From Comamonas sp. lk (GTDB lineage: Bacteria; Pseudomonadota; Gammaproteobacteria; Burkholderiales; Burkholderiaceae_C): 5,336 nt of DNA. Location: NCBI GenBank assembly GCA_945898105.1, contig CAMDHL010000170.1:1-5336 (forward strand), given 5' to 3'. Positions 1 to 4,761 of the stretch are shown here, piece by piece. The notes beneath the pieces were generated by a model. That model was not told the origin of the DNA and searched no databases. It was given only the letters and a program-made list of their open reading frames with translations. Both the position numbers and the translations under genes were made by a program. Every line of letters begins with the position of its first letter. The stretch's first letter is position 1.

Positions 1-117
1 CAATGGAAAACCGAGTTCCGTTTGGATCAGTCCAGTGGATATAACTTTGTCAACGCCGATGGTGTGTATGGCAAAGACAAGCAATCGATGGCGACTTCTT
101 TGGTCTTGTCTTTCTAA
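1..117 (+). CDS. C-terminal end of an outer-membrane beta-barrel protein (partial; possibly BBP2/OmpL-like porin family)
   Basis: Reading from base 1 in frame 1 gives 38 codons with no interruption, ending in TAA at 115-117; the start lies outside the window. The last residues are TSLVLSF, with alternating hydrophobic residues and a terminal Phe, the classic C-terminal strand recognised by the BAM complex in outer-membrane barrels. The preceding stretch, with WKTEFRLDQS followed by a turn rich in N, D and G and a final strand, resembles the last two strands of proteobacterial porins of the BBP2 (DUF1597) type, but too little is present to fix the family. A strong terminator follows 20 bases downstream, so this is the end of its transcript. 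The outer-membrane barrel assignment is fairly secure; the subfamily is a guess. Confidence 0.75.
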   Translation, partial: QWKTEFRLDQSSGYNFVNADGVYGKDKQSMATSLVLSF

Positions 118-136
118 AGCCAACTGGCTGATTAGC

Positions 137-167
137 AAAAAAGGGTCGCAACTTGCGGCCCTTTTTT
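137..167. terminator. Intrinsic terminator, probably bidirectional
   Basis: A hairpin has arms 137-150 and 154-167 with a 3-nt loop (ACT, 151-153). It comprises six A-T pairs, three G-C pairs, one T-G wobble (146/158), three more G-C pairs and an A-T pair. On the plus strand the stem ends in a run of six T, directly after the barrel-protein stop codon at 117. On the minus strand the A run becomes a U run, so the same element can stop transcripts coming from the sulfurtransferase gene, which ends at 248 in the converging direction. Confidence 0.93.
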
Positions 168-174
168 ATCGGTA

Positions 175-245
175 GTGCGCAGCAGGTTCGCGGACCAACC
201 GGTGTAGATTGCAGCAGGTTCTGATCACCGTGCGCAAGGGGGTTC
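175..245. repeat. Three degenerate copies of a short GCGCAGCAGGTTC-like motif
   Basis: The 130 bp between the barrel gene and the sulfurtransferase stop holds, besides the terminator, related short blocks. GCAGCAGGTTC occurs exactly at 179-189 and 211-221. GTGCGCA occurs exactly at 175-181 and 230-236, the latter followed by AGGGGGTTC (237-245), a diverged third copy. No coding potential is evident here. They may be remnants of small local duplications; no function can be assigned. Confidence 0.4.
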
Positions 246-255
246 TTTCAACCCC
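239..255. other. Short hairpin spanning the sulfurtransferase stop codon
   Basis: GGGGTT (239-244) pairs with AACCCC (250-255) around a 5-nt loop (CTTTC). The stop codon of the minus-strand sulfurtransferase gene (250-248) lies at the loop/stem edge. There is no U run after it on either strand, so it is not an independent intrinsic terminator; it could stabilise the 3' end of the minus-strand mRNA ahead of the terminator at 137-167. That role is inference. Confidence 0.4.
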
Positions 256-1123
256 GTGCCACCGGCCTATCCGTATCGCTGCACCACTCGCTCCAACTGC
301 CTGCGAACAAGGCCGTGTTACCTAGCCCAGCAATTTGCATAGCCAGGATATTGGGGACTGCCGTGACGCCGCTGCCGCAGTGGTGCACTACGGGGGCAGC
401 GCTGCGCGTTCCCAGTAAAGCTTCGAATTCAGCGCGCAATTGCGCTGCCGGTTTGAACTTACCGTCTGCATCCAGATTCAGACTAAAAGGCCGGTTCAAT
501 GCGCCGGGAATATGCCCGGCCACCGGGTCCAGTGGCTCTACCTCGCCCTTGAAGCGCGGGTTGGCACGCGCGTCCACAATCGTCTGCGTGGGGCGACCAA
601 GCGACTGATGCACCTGCCCGGCTTGTAGCAGCTGCACCAGTGGCTCGCCCAACACAAAGTCACCGGCTGGCGCATCCGTTAGCGCCCGCACCGCGCCGCT
701 CTCGGTAGCGCCGCCTGCCGCCGTCCAGGCGTTCAGTCCGCCGTCCAGCACCGCAACGGCATCATGTCCCAGCCACTTGAGCATCCACCACAAGCGCCCG
801 CAAAAACTGGAGCCCTGGCGGTCATAGACCACGGCTTGCATGCCCTGCATAAACCCCACATCGCGCAGCCACTGCGCCACTGATTCGCGTGGCGGCAAAG
901 GATGGCGGCCACCACTTTGCGCGCCAGTCAGTTGCCTGTCTCCCTTCGCGCTCAGCGTGCGGTCCAGGTCAGCAAACACTGCACCTGCAATACGGCTCTG
1001 GGCAAACATCTCGCCTCCGGCCTCGTTGCGCGTCAGGTCGCAGCTGCAATCAAAAACCCTCAGCGGCACCTTGGCCTGCTGTAGTTGAATCAATTGTTCG
1101 GCGGTAATTAGGGTGATGTACAT
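248..1123 (-). CDS. sseA: 3-mercaptopyruvate sulfurtransferase-like protein (two-domain rhodanese)
   Basis: A 291-residue cytoplasmic protein of the length usual for SseA/TST two-domain sulfurtransferases. The N-terminal, catalytically inactive rhodanese domain covers about residues 5-135, with RLWWMLKWLGH at 110-120 and VLDGGLNAW at 125-133. The C-terminal catalytic domain covers about 155-288, with DAR at 183-185 and GHIPGALNRPF at 203-213. The active loop CGSGVTA (249-255) has Cys249 as the persulfide-bearing nucleophile. CGSGVTA is the 3-mercaptopyruvate type, whereas thiosulfate sulfurtransferases usually carry CRKGVTA, so the substrate is predicted to be 3-mercaptopyruvate, giving pyruvate plus transferred sulfur in cysteine catabolism. 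GSWSEW at 275-280 is also as in E. coli SseA. The ATG at 1123-1121 is chosen because MYITLITAEQL aligns with the usual start; no clear ribosome binding site precedes it. It lies 84 bp after the transporter gene on the same strand. The exact gene symbol is less sure than the family. Confidence 0.9.
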   Translation of the reverse strand: MYITLITAEQLIQLQQAKVPLRVFDCSCDLTRNEAGGEMFAQSRIAGAVFADLDRTLSAKGDRQLTGAQSGGRHPLPPRESVAQWLRDVGFMQGMQAVVYDRQGSSFCGRLWWMLKWLGHDAVAVLDGGLNAWTAAGGATESGAVRALTDAPAGDFVLGEPLVQLLQAGQVHQSLGRPTQTIVDARANPRFKGEVEPLDPVAGHIPGALNRPFSLNLDADGKFKPAAQLRAEFEALLGTRSAAPVVHHCGSGVTAVPNILAMQIAGLGNTALFAGSWSEWCSDTDRPVARG

Positions 1124-1190
1124 GGCGTAAACGGCGGGCGCCGTAGTGGAGATAGCAATGGTGATGGCCTATGACTGTATCGCAGGGAAG

Positions 1191-1202
1191 GCGGCAAGCC
1201 GC
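1191..1202. other. Small GC-rich inverted repeat after the transporter gene
   Basis: GCGGC (1191-1195) and GCCGC (1198-1202) form a tight inverted repeat six bases past the transporter stop codon (1210-1208) in the minus direction. The sequence that follows it on the minus strand is CTTCCC rather than a U run, so termination here would be weak at best. The remainder of the 84-bp gap to the sulfurtransferase start shows no good promoter hexamers, which leaves readthrough into the sulfurtransferase gene the simpler reading. Confidence 0.3.
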
Positions 1203-1207
1203 GCTCC

Positions 1208-2125
1208 TCAATGTTCCTCCGCCGGCGTATCGGGCAATGCCCGCGCGCGCAGTGCGGTAGACAGCACGCCGCTGGCCAAAATGACCGCAATGCCGGCCCA
1301 TCCCAGTGGCGCGATTTGGTCGCCAAACAGCAGCAGGCTATAAACGCTGGCAAACACAATGCCGAAGTACTGCATGCTGGCCACCACCAAGGTGGCACCT
1401 TTGCGGTAGGCGCGTGTCATGCACCATTGGCCCAGTGCGGCTAGCACGCCGATCGGTATCAGCCAGGCTGCATCATGCGGGCTAACTTCGCTCCAGGGTG
1501 TCATGTCGGTAAACGCCATGCCGACGGCGCCCACCACGGCGGTGCCCACCGAAAAATAAAACACGGTCCGCTCTTCGGGCTCGCCGGCTTTGCCCAGCGC
1601 CGTCACCTGCATATAGGCCAGCGCCGCGCCTATGCCCGAGAGTAGGCCAATCAGGCCGGCGAACAATTGGTCGTGATCTATGGTGGGGCGCAGCGTCATC
1701 ACCACGCCGACAAAACCCAGCATCACCGTGCCCATCAAGGCACCTTGTTTTTGGGCTTGCCCATACAGCAGTGCCCCGCCCAAAATAAAGGCCGCCACCC
1801 AAACGCCGCTCATGTAGTTCAGTGTCAGGGCGGTGGCCAGTGGTAAATGGGCAATCGCATAGAACCAGGAGCCTAGCGACAGCACGCCCACACCGCTGCG
1901 CGTAAGGTGCATCATGGGTACGGGAGTGCGCAAGCTGGCGCCGCGCGCGCGTACCACGACAGCCATGAAGATGACGCTAACCAGGCCGCGGTAAAAAATA
2001 ATTTCGAAGGTGGTGAAACTATGCGAGGCCGACTTGACCCCCACCGCCATGGTGGCAAATAGAAAGGAAGCCAGCACCATCCACAGCGCCTGCCAAGCGC
2101 TGCCGCCGCTTCGGGCAAGACTCAT
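1208..2125 (-). CDS. EamA-domain inner-membrane transporter of the drug/metabolite transporter (DMT) superfamily
   Basis: A 305-residue, strongly hydrophobic protein with the length and two-repeat layout of 10-TMS EamA transporters. The first EamA repeat spans about residues 12-144 and the second about 153-290. Hydrophobic helices are visible near 12-30, 39-57, 76-92, 96-116, 127-144, 153-171, 186-204, 218-235, 243-266 and 270-290. FYRGL at 44-48 and the QYFGIVFA stretch in the second repeat are typical of the family. Members export or import amino acids, nucleosides and other small metabolites; the sequence does not reveal the substrate. Its ATG (2125-2123) overlaps the TGA of the Rieske oxygenase gene (2124-2122) in an ATGA junction, and no separate ribosome binding site is visible, so translation is probably coupled. 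A link between the transporter and the substrate or product of the oxygenase is inference. The short charged tail (residues 292-305) is unremarkable. Confidence 0.9.
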   Translation of the reverse strand: MSLARSGGSAWQALWMVLASFLFATMAVGVKSASHSFTTFEIIFYRGLVSVIFMAVVVRARGASLRTPVPMMHLTRSGVGVLSLGSWFYAIAHLPLATALTLNYMSGVWVAAFILGGALLYGQAQKQGALMGTVMLGFVGVVMTLRPTIDHDQLFAGLIGLLSGIGAALAYMQVTALGKAGEPEERTVFYFSVGTAVVGAVGMAFTDMTPWSEVSPHDAAWLIPIGVLAALGQWCMTRAYRKGATLVVASMQYFGIVFASVYSLLLFGDQIAPLGWAGIAVILASGVLSTALRARALPDTPAEEH

Positions 2126-3294
2126 GCAGCAGCCGAGCTCACATCACCCATGCGCTTGCGGTACCACTCGTGAAAGTGCTGCATGCCATCTTCCATCGGG
2201 CTTTGGTAAGGGCCCACTTCGTTGTCGCCACGCGCCAGCAAGGCTTTGCGCCCGGCATCCATGCGCTCGGCGATTTCATCGTCTTCCACGCAGGTTTCCA
2301 TATAGGCCGCTTGTTGCGCCTCGACAAACTCGCGCTCGAACGCGGCAATTTCTTCGGGGTAGAAAAACTCCACCATATTGAGGGTTTTGTCCACGCCTAG
2401 CGGTTGCAGGGTGGAAACCGTCAGCACATGCGGATACCACTCGACCATGACGTAGGGATACAAAGTCAGCCAAATAGCGCCATAGGGCGGGGGTACGCCA
2501 TTGCGGTAATTGAGCACTGCGTTTTGCCAGCGCTCGTAGACGGGCGAGCCGCCGCTGGCGTCCGACGAGCCCAGGCGGCTGCCCGGGCCCACGGTTTGCA
2601 CCGAATAATTCTCTTTGAACTCCCAGCGCAAATCGTCACAGGTTACGAAATTACCCAGACCGGGATGGAAGGGGCCTACGTGGTAGTCCTCCAGATAGAC
2701 CTCGATAAATGTTTTCCAGTTGTAGTTGCACACATGCATTTCAACCCTATCGCGCACATAACCGCCAAAGTCTAGTTCGGCGCGTGGCCCAAGCCCGGCC
2801 ATTTGTTCGGCCACGTTGGCACCAGCGCCTTCAAACAGCAGGCCGTTCCATTCTTGCAAGGGGTAGTTGTTCAGGTTCAGACAGGGGTCGGCTGCAAAGT
2901 GGGGTGCGCCTATGAGTTTGCCTGCGGGCAGGCCGCCGTCGTGATTGCTGCCGCTATAGGTCCAGCGATGCAGGGGGCAGACGATGTTGCCGCCGGCGCT
3001 GCCCGCACCATGGAGCAAAGAGCCTTGGCCCTTAAGCATGATGGCCTGGCGGTGGCGGCAGACATTGGAAATGAGTTCGATGCCTTGGGCGTTGCGAACC
3101 AAGGCCCGACCTTCGTGCTCCTGGGGCAGGGCGTAGTAGTCGCCGACCTCGGGCACGCTCAGCGCATGGCCTACATAGCGTGTCCCTGACCTGAAAAGGG
3201 TCTCCAACTCGCGCGCGAACAGCGACGGATCAAAGTAGCTTGATACCGGGAGTTGGCTCAGGGCCGGCTGCAGTTGAAGACTTAAATCAGACAT
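2122..3294 (-). CDS. Rieske non-heme iron oxygenase, alpha (catalytic) subunit, substrate unknown
   Basis: A 390-residue protein with both hallmarks of ring-hydroxylating oxygenase alpha subunits. The N-terminal Rieske domain (about 40-155) has [2Fe-2S] ligands Cys79-x-His81 and Cys106-x-x-His109. The C-terminal catalytic domain (about 180-380) begins with NWKTFIE (192-198) and carries the mononuclear iron 2-His-1-carboxylate triad His205, His210 and Asp338 or Asp339. The residue three before His205 is Glu202 (E-D-Y-H). In naphthalene dioxygenase this bridging position is Asp, while in carnitine monooxygenase CntA it is Glu. The stretch YLEDYHVGPFHPG is close to the CntA/choline monooxygenase style, so oxidation of a non-aromatic substrate is possible. 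The Rieske loop between His81 and Cys106 holds 24 residues, longer than the usual 15-17. The usual databank title would be 'aromatic ring-hydroxylating dioxygenase subunit alpha', but aromatic substrate use is not shown. No beta subunit, ferredoxin or reductase is present. ATG at 3294-3292 follows AGGT with 5-nt spacing. First gene of the minus-strand operon. Confidence 0.93.
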   Translation of the reverse strand: MSDLSLQLQPALSQLPVSSYFDPSLFARELETLFRSGTRYVGHALSVPEVGDYYALPQEHEGRALVRNAQGIELISNVCRHRQAIMLKGQGSLLHGAGSAGGNIVCPLHRWTYSGSNHDGGLPAGKLIGAPHFAADPCLNLNNYPLQEWNGLLFEGAGANVAEQMAGLGPRAELDFGGYVRDRVEMHVCNYNWKTFIEVYLEDYHVGPFHPGLGNFVTCDDLRWEFKENYSVQTVGPGSRLGSSDASGGSPVYERWQNAVLNYRNGVPPPYGAIWLTLYPYVMVEWYPHVLTVSTLQPLGVDKTLNMVEFFYPEEIAAFEREFVEAQQAAYMETCVEDDEIAERMDAGRKALLARGDNEVGPYQSPMEDGMQHFHEWYRKRMGDVSSAAA

Positions 3295-3305
3295 GGTGGA
3301 CCTGA

Positions 3306-3346
3306 CCTAAAGACTCCCCACAGGGAGGATGCGCCCTAAAGGACGC
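3306..3346. other. Two small hairpins and a CCTAAAG direct repeat in the oxygenase leader
   Basis: CTCCC (3314-3318) pairs with GGGAG (3323-3327) around a 4-nt loop. Directly beside it GCG-C-CC (3331-3336) pairs with GG-A-CGC (3341-3346) around TAAA with one mismatch. CCTAAAG occurs exactly at 3306-3312 and 3335-3341. All of this lies within 55 bases upstream of the oxygenase start codon, so on the minus strand it would be in the mRNA leader if transcription starts near 3393. I do not recognise a known riboswitch in it. Confidence 0.35.
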
Positions 3347-3357
3347 TGTCAATAAAC

Positions 3358-3385
3358 CCGGCGGCTGCACCAATGCGGCCTCCGG
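3358..3385. promoter_or_regulatory. 28-bp interrupted dyad between the divergent transcripts (operator or leader hairpin candidate)
   Basis: The two 12-base arms, 3358-3369 and 3374-3385, flank CCAA (3370-3373). Pairs are CCGG/CCGG, GGC/GCC and GCA/TGC, broken by only two single mismatches (3362/3381 and 3366/3377), so 10 of 12 positions pair. It sits roughly mid-way between the oxygenase and xseB starts, just downstream (minus direction) of the candidate oxygenase -10 box at 3405-3400. No U run follows on either strand, so it is not a terminator. It could be a protein-binding dyad or an mRNA leader hairpin. Confidence 0.5.
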
Positions 3386-3399
3386 CGTAAGGGAGAGGG

Positions 3400-3405
3400 A
3401 TTGTA
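3400..3405 (-). promoter_or_regulatory. Candidate -10 box for the oxygenase operon
   Basis: On the minus strand the hexamer is TACAAT, five of six matches to the sigma-70 TATAAT consensus. The -35 region about 17 bases upstream is poor (AAATTG/TTGTGT by choice of spacing), so activation by a regulator is possible. A start near 3393 would give a leader of about 100 nt. A perfect TTGACA also occurs on the minus strand at 3352-3347, but no acceptable -10 follows it at 16-18 bases. Confidence 0.35.
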
Positions 3406-3423
3406 GCCTTGTAAATTTCACAC

Positions 3424-3478
3424 AATTTGGATTTTTTCACCGAAGGCTCGTGGCTTAAAATTTGTCAACATTTTTTCA
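3424..3478 (+). repeat. Duplicated AATTTG-ATTTTTTCA block upstream of xseB
   Basis: AATTTG at 3424-3429 is followed after one base by ATTTTTTCA (3431-3439). AATTTG at 3459-3464 is followed after five bases by ATTTTTTCA (3470-3478). The T-rich blocks stand out from the GC-rich surroundings and bracket the candidate xseB promoter. The second copy ends 25 bases before the xseB start codon. They may be A/T-rich promoter elements or paired binding sites; the function is unknown. Confidence 0.45.
3434..3461 (+). promoter_or_regulatory. Candidate sigma-70 promoter for xseB-ispA(-dxs)
   Basis: TAAAAT at 3456-3461 matches five of six -10 positions. TTTTCA at 3434-3439 matches four of six -35 positions at a 16-base spacing. 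The start site would be near 3467-3469, giving a leader of about 35 nt before the xseB ATG at 3504. This is the best pair I can find by eye in an A/T-rich island of an otherwise GC-rich region; it is untested. Confidence 0.4.
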
Positions 3479-3503
3479 TCCGATCAACGCGCACGGAGCT
3501 TGC

Positions 3504-3749
3504 ATGCCCAAGGCCACCACTTCAGTCACCGCAGCCACCGCTGTTGCGCCAGCGTACGAAGAGGCCATGGCCGAACTCGAGGGCTTGGTGGAGCGGATGG
3601 AGAGCGGCGGTTTGCCCTTGGACCAATTGCTCTCGGGCTACCAACGGGGGGCGGAGTTGCTGCAAATCTGTCGCGACAGATTGCAAGCGGTGGAAGACCA
3701 GATCAAGGTCCTGGATCAAGGTGCTATCAAACCCTGGAAAGGCGCCTGA
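3504..3749 (+). CDS. xseB: Exodeoxyribonuclease VII small subunit
   Basis: An 81-residue protein. Residues 18-71 form the conserved XseB helical hairpin: [18 protein letters not shown] (18-35), then [17 protein letters not shown] (37-53) and [15 protein letters not shown] (57-71). Several small subunits bind each large subunit XseA to form the cytoplasmic single-strand exonuclease VII used in DNA repair. The first 15 residues are a low-complexity Ala/Thr/Val tail, common in this family. The ATG at 3504 is chosen because GGAG (3495-3498) lies 5 nt before it; a TTG at 3462 in the same frame would add 14 residues with no homology pattern and no ribosome binding site. Head gene of the plus-strand operon, ending 5 bases before ispA. 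xseA is not in the window, as is usual. Confidence 0.95.
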   Translation: MPKATTSVTAATAVAPAYEEAMAELEGLVERMESGGLPLDQLLSGYQRGAELLQICRDRLQAVEDQIKVLDQGAIKPWKGA

Positions 3750-3754
3750 AGCCC

Positions 3755-4681
3755 ATGGAGTTTTCGTTGGAGCGCTGGATGGCGCAGCACCTGCAGAGCG
3801 TGGAGCAGGCGCTCGAAGGCTTTCTGACTCTGCATGCTCCCCCTGGCAGCGCTTGGGCGGCACCAGCGGATTTGAGCCACGCCATGCGCTACGCGGTGCT
3901 CGACGGCGGCAAGCGCTTGCGCCCATTGCTGGTGCTCGCCGCCTTTGAGGCGGTACGTGGCGCACCCCAGTCCGAATCAGACCCGGCGCCCATGCGGGCG
4001 GCCTGCGCAGTGGAGCTGATACACGCCTATTCCCTGGTGCACGATGACATGCCCTGCATGGACAACGACGTGCTTCGGCGGGGCAAACCGACGGTCCATG
4101 TGCAATTTGGCCAAGCCAGTGCGCTGCTGGCAGGTGATGCATTGCAAACACTGGCATTTGAAGTGCTGACGCCATTGGACGGCAGCGTGGACCCTGCGGT
4201 GCAGGCGCGCCTGTGTGCGCTTTTGTCCCGAGCCTCGGGCCGCGTGGGCATGGCGGGCGGCCAGGCGATTGATTTGTCCAGCGTGGGCCTGGCCCTGACC
4301 GAAGACAGCCTGCGCCATATGCACCAGCTCAAGACCGGTGCTTTGTTGCAAGCCAGCGTGATGATGGGCGCCGCCTGCGGCCCGGCATCGGCTGCGGCCT
4401 TGAAGGCTTTGGAGGCCTTCGGGCAAGCGATTGGCCTGGCCTTTCAGGTAGTGGACGATGTGCTTGACGTAACGGCTGATTCAGCCACCCTGGGCAAGAC
4501 CGCCGGCAAAGACGCCGATAACGATAAACCCACTTATGTTTCACTGATGGGGCTGCAGCGCAGCCGCGACTATGCCGCGACGCTGGCTGAGCAGGCCCAT
4601 GCTGCGCTGCGCGAGAGCGACCTGGCCGATTCCGCCGCGCTGGCGGCCTTAGCCGATATGGTGGTACATCGTGTCCACTGA
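3755..4681 (+). CDS. ispA: Farnesyl diphosphate synthase (short-chain polyprenyl diphosphate synthase)
   Basis: A 308-residue cytosolic all-helical prenyltransferase that condenses DMAPP and GPP with IPP to give C15 farnesyl diphosphate, precursor of ubiquinone side chains and undecaprenyl phosphate. Motifs in order: GGKRLRP (51-57, IPP binding); the first Asp-rich motif DDMPCMD (97-103), which is the DDxxxxD form of bacterial type II FPP synthases; RRGKPT (108-113); GGQ (168-170); LKTG (192-195); and the second Asp-rich motif DDVLD (234-238), followed by GKTAGKDADNDKPTY (247-261). The context before the first motif, HAYSLVHDD, is as in E. coli IspA and favours a C15 product. The start ATG lies 5 bases after the xseB stop, with the ribosome binding site inside the xseB end, so translation is probably coupled. 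The length is slightly above the typical 290-300. Product length beyond C15 cannot be fully excluded from sequence. Confidence 0.96.
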   Translation: MEFSLERWMAQHLQSVEQALEGFLTLHAPPGSAWAAPADLSHAMRYAVLDGGKRLRPLLVLAAFEAVRGAPQSESDPAPMRAACAVELIHAYSLVHDDMPCMDNDVLRRGKPTVHVQFGQASALLAGDALQTLAFEVLTPLDGSVDPAVQARLCALLSRASGRVGMAGGQAIDLSSVGLALTEDSLRHMHQLKTGALLQASVMMGAACGPASAAALKALEAFGQAIGLAFQVVDDVLDVTADSATLGKTAGKDADNDKPTYVSLMGLQRSRDYAATLAEQAHAALRESDLADSAALAALADMVVHRVH

Positions 4682-4685
4682 AAGC

Positions 4686-4732
4686 TTTACGATTAGCGTA
4701 AAAACGGATAGCCTACGCGCCTTGTACGCGTA
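4686..4732 (+). other. Two small hairpins in the ispA-dxs spacer
   Basis: The 80-bp spacer contains TTTACG (4686-4691) pairing with CGTAAA (4697-4702) around a 5-nt loop, and TACGCG (4714-4719) pairing with CGCGTA (4727-4732) around a 7-nt loop. Both stems are perfect 6-mers. AGCTTTACG (4683-4691) can alternatively pair with CGTAAGCT (4729-4736) with one bulged base, which would exclude both small hairpins. No run of U follows either stem, so they are not typical terminators. They may modulate dxs translation or processing of the ispA-dxs transcript. Confidence 0.4.
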
Positions 4733-4761
4733 AGCTGACACTTTTAATCGATTTGACCCTT

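Noticed and set aside
2803..3189. A 128-codon plus-strand frame opposite the oxygenase gene
   Set aside because: It is antisense to the Rieske domain coding region and shows no recognisable domain.
3347..3352. Perfect minus-strand TTGACA as a -35 box for the oxygenase
   Set aside because: The hexamers 16-18 bases downstream (TCCTCC and neighbours) do not resemble a -10 box, so it is kept only as a remark.
3300..3420. A glycine or other known riboswitch in the divergent region (GGGAGAGGGA at 3391-3400 caught the eye)
   Set aside because: The other conserved blocks of the glycine aptamer are missing and the purine run is isolated.
3462..3503. TTG start extending XseB by 14 residues
   Set aside because: No ribosome binding site precedes it, and the ATG at 3504 has GGAG at a good distance; the TTG also falls close to the candidate transcription start.
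3522..4175. A 217-codon open frame on the minus strand across xseB and ispA
   Set aside because: It spans two genes with unmistakable family motifs on the other strand and its own translation is low-complexity Pro/Arg/Ala-rich shadow sequence.
3500..4681. An upstream TTG start that would extend IspA by 85 residues
   Set aside because: The extension is the xseB gene read in another frame. The ATG at 3755 gives the normal IspA length and start.
4682..4761. A thiamine diphosphate riboswitch ahead of dxs, since Dxs uses that cofactor
   Set aside because: The spacer is too short and lacks the conserved CTGAGA core of the THI element.
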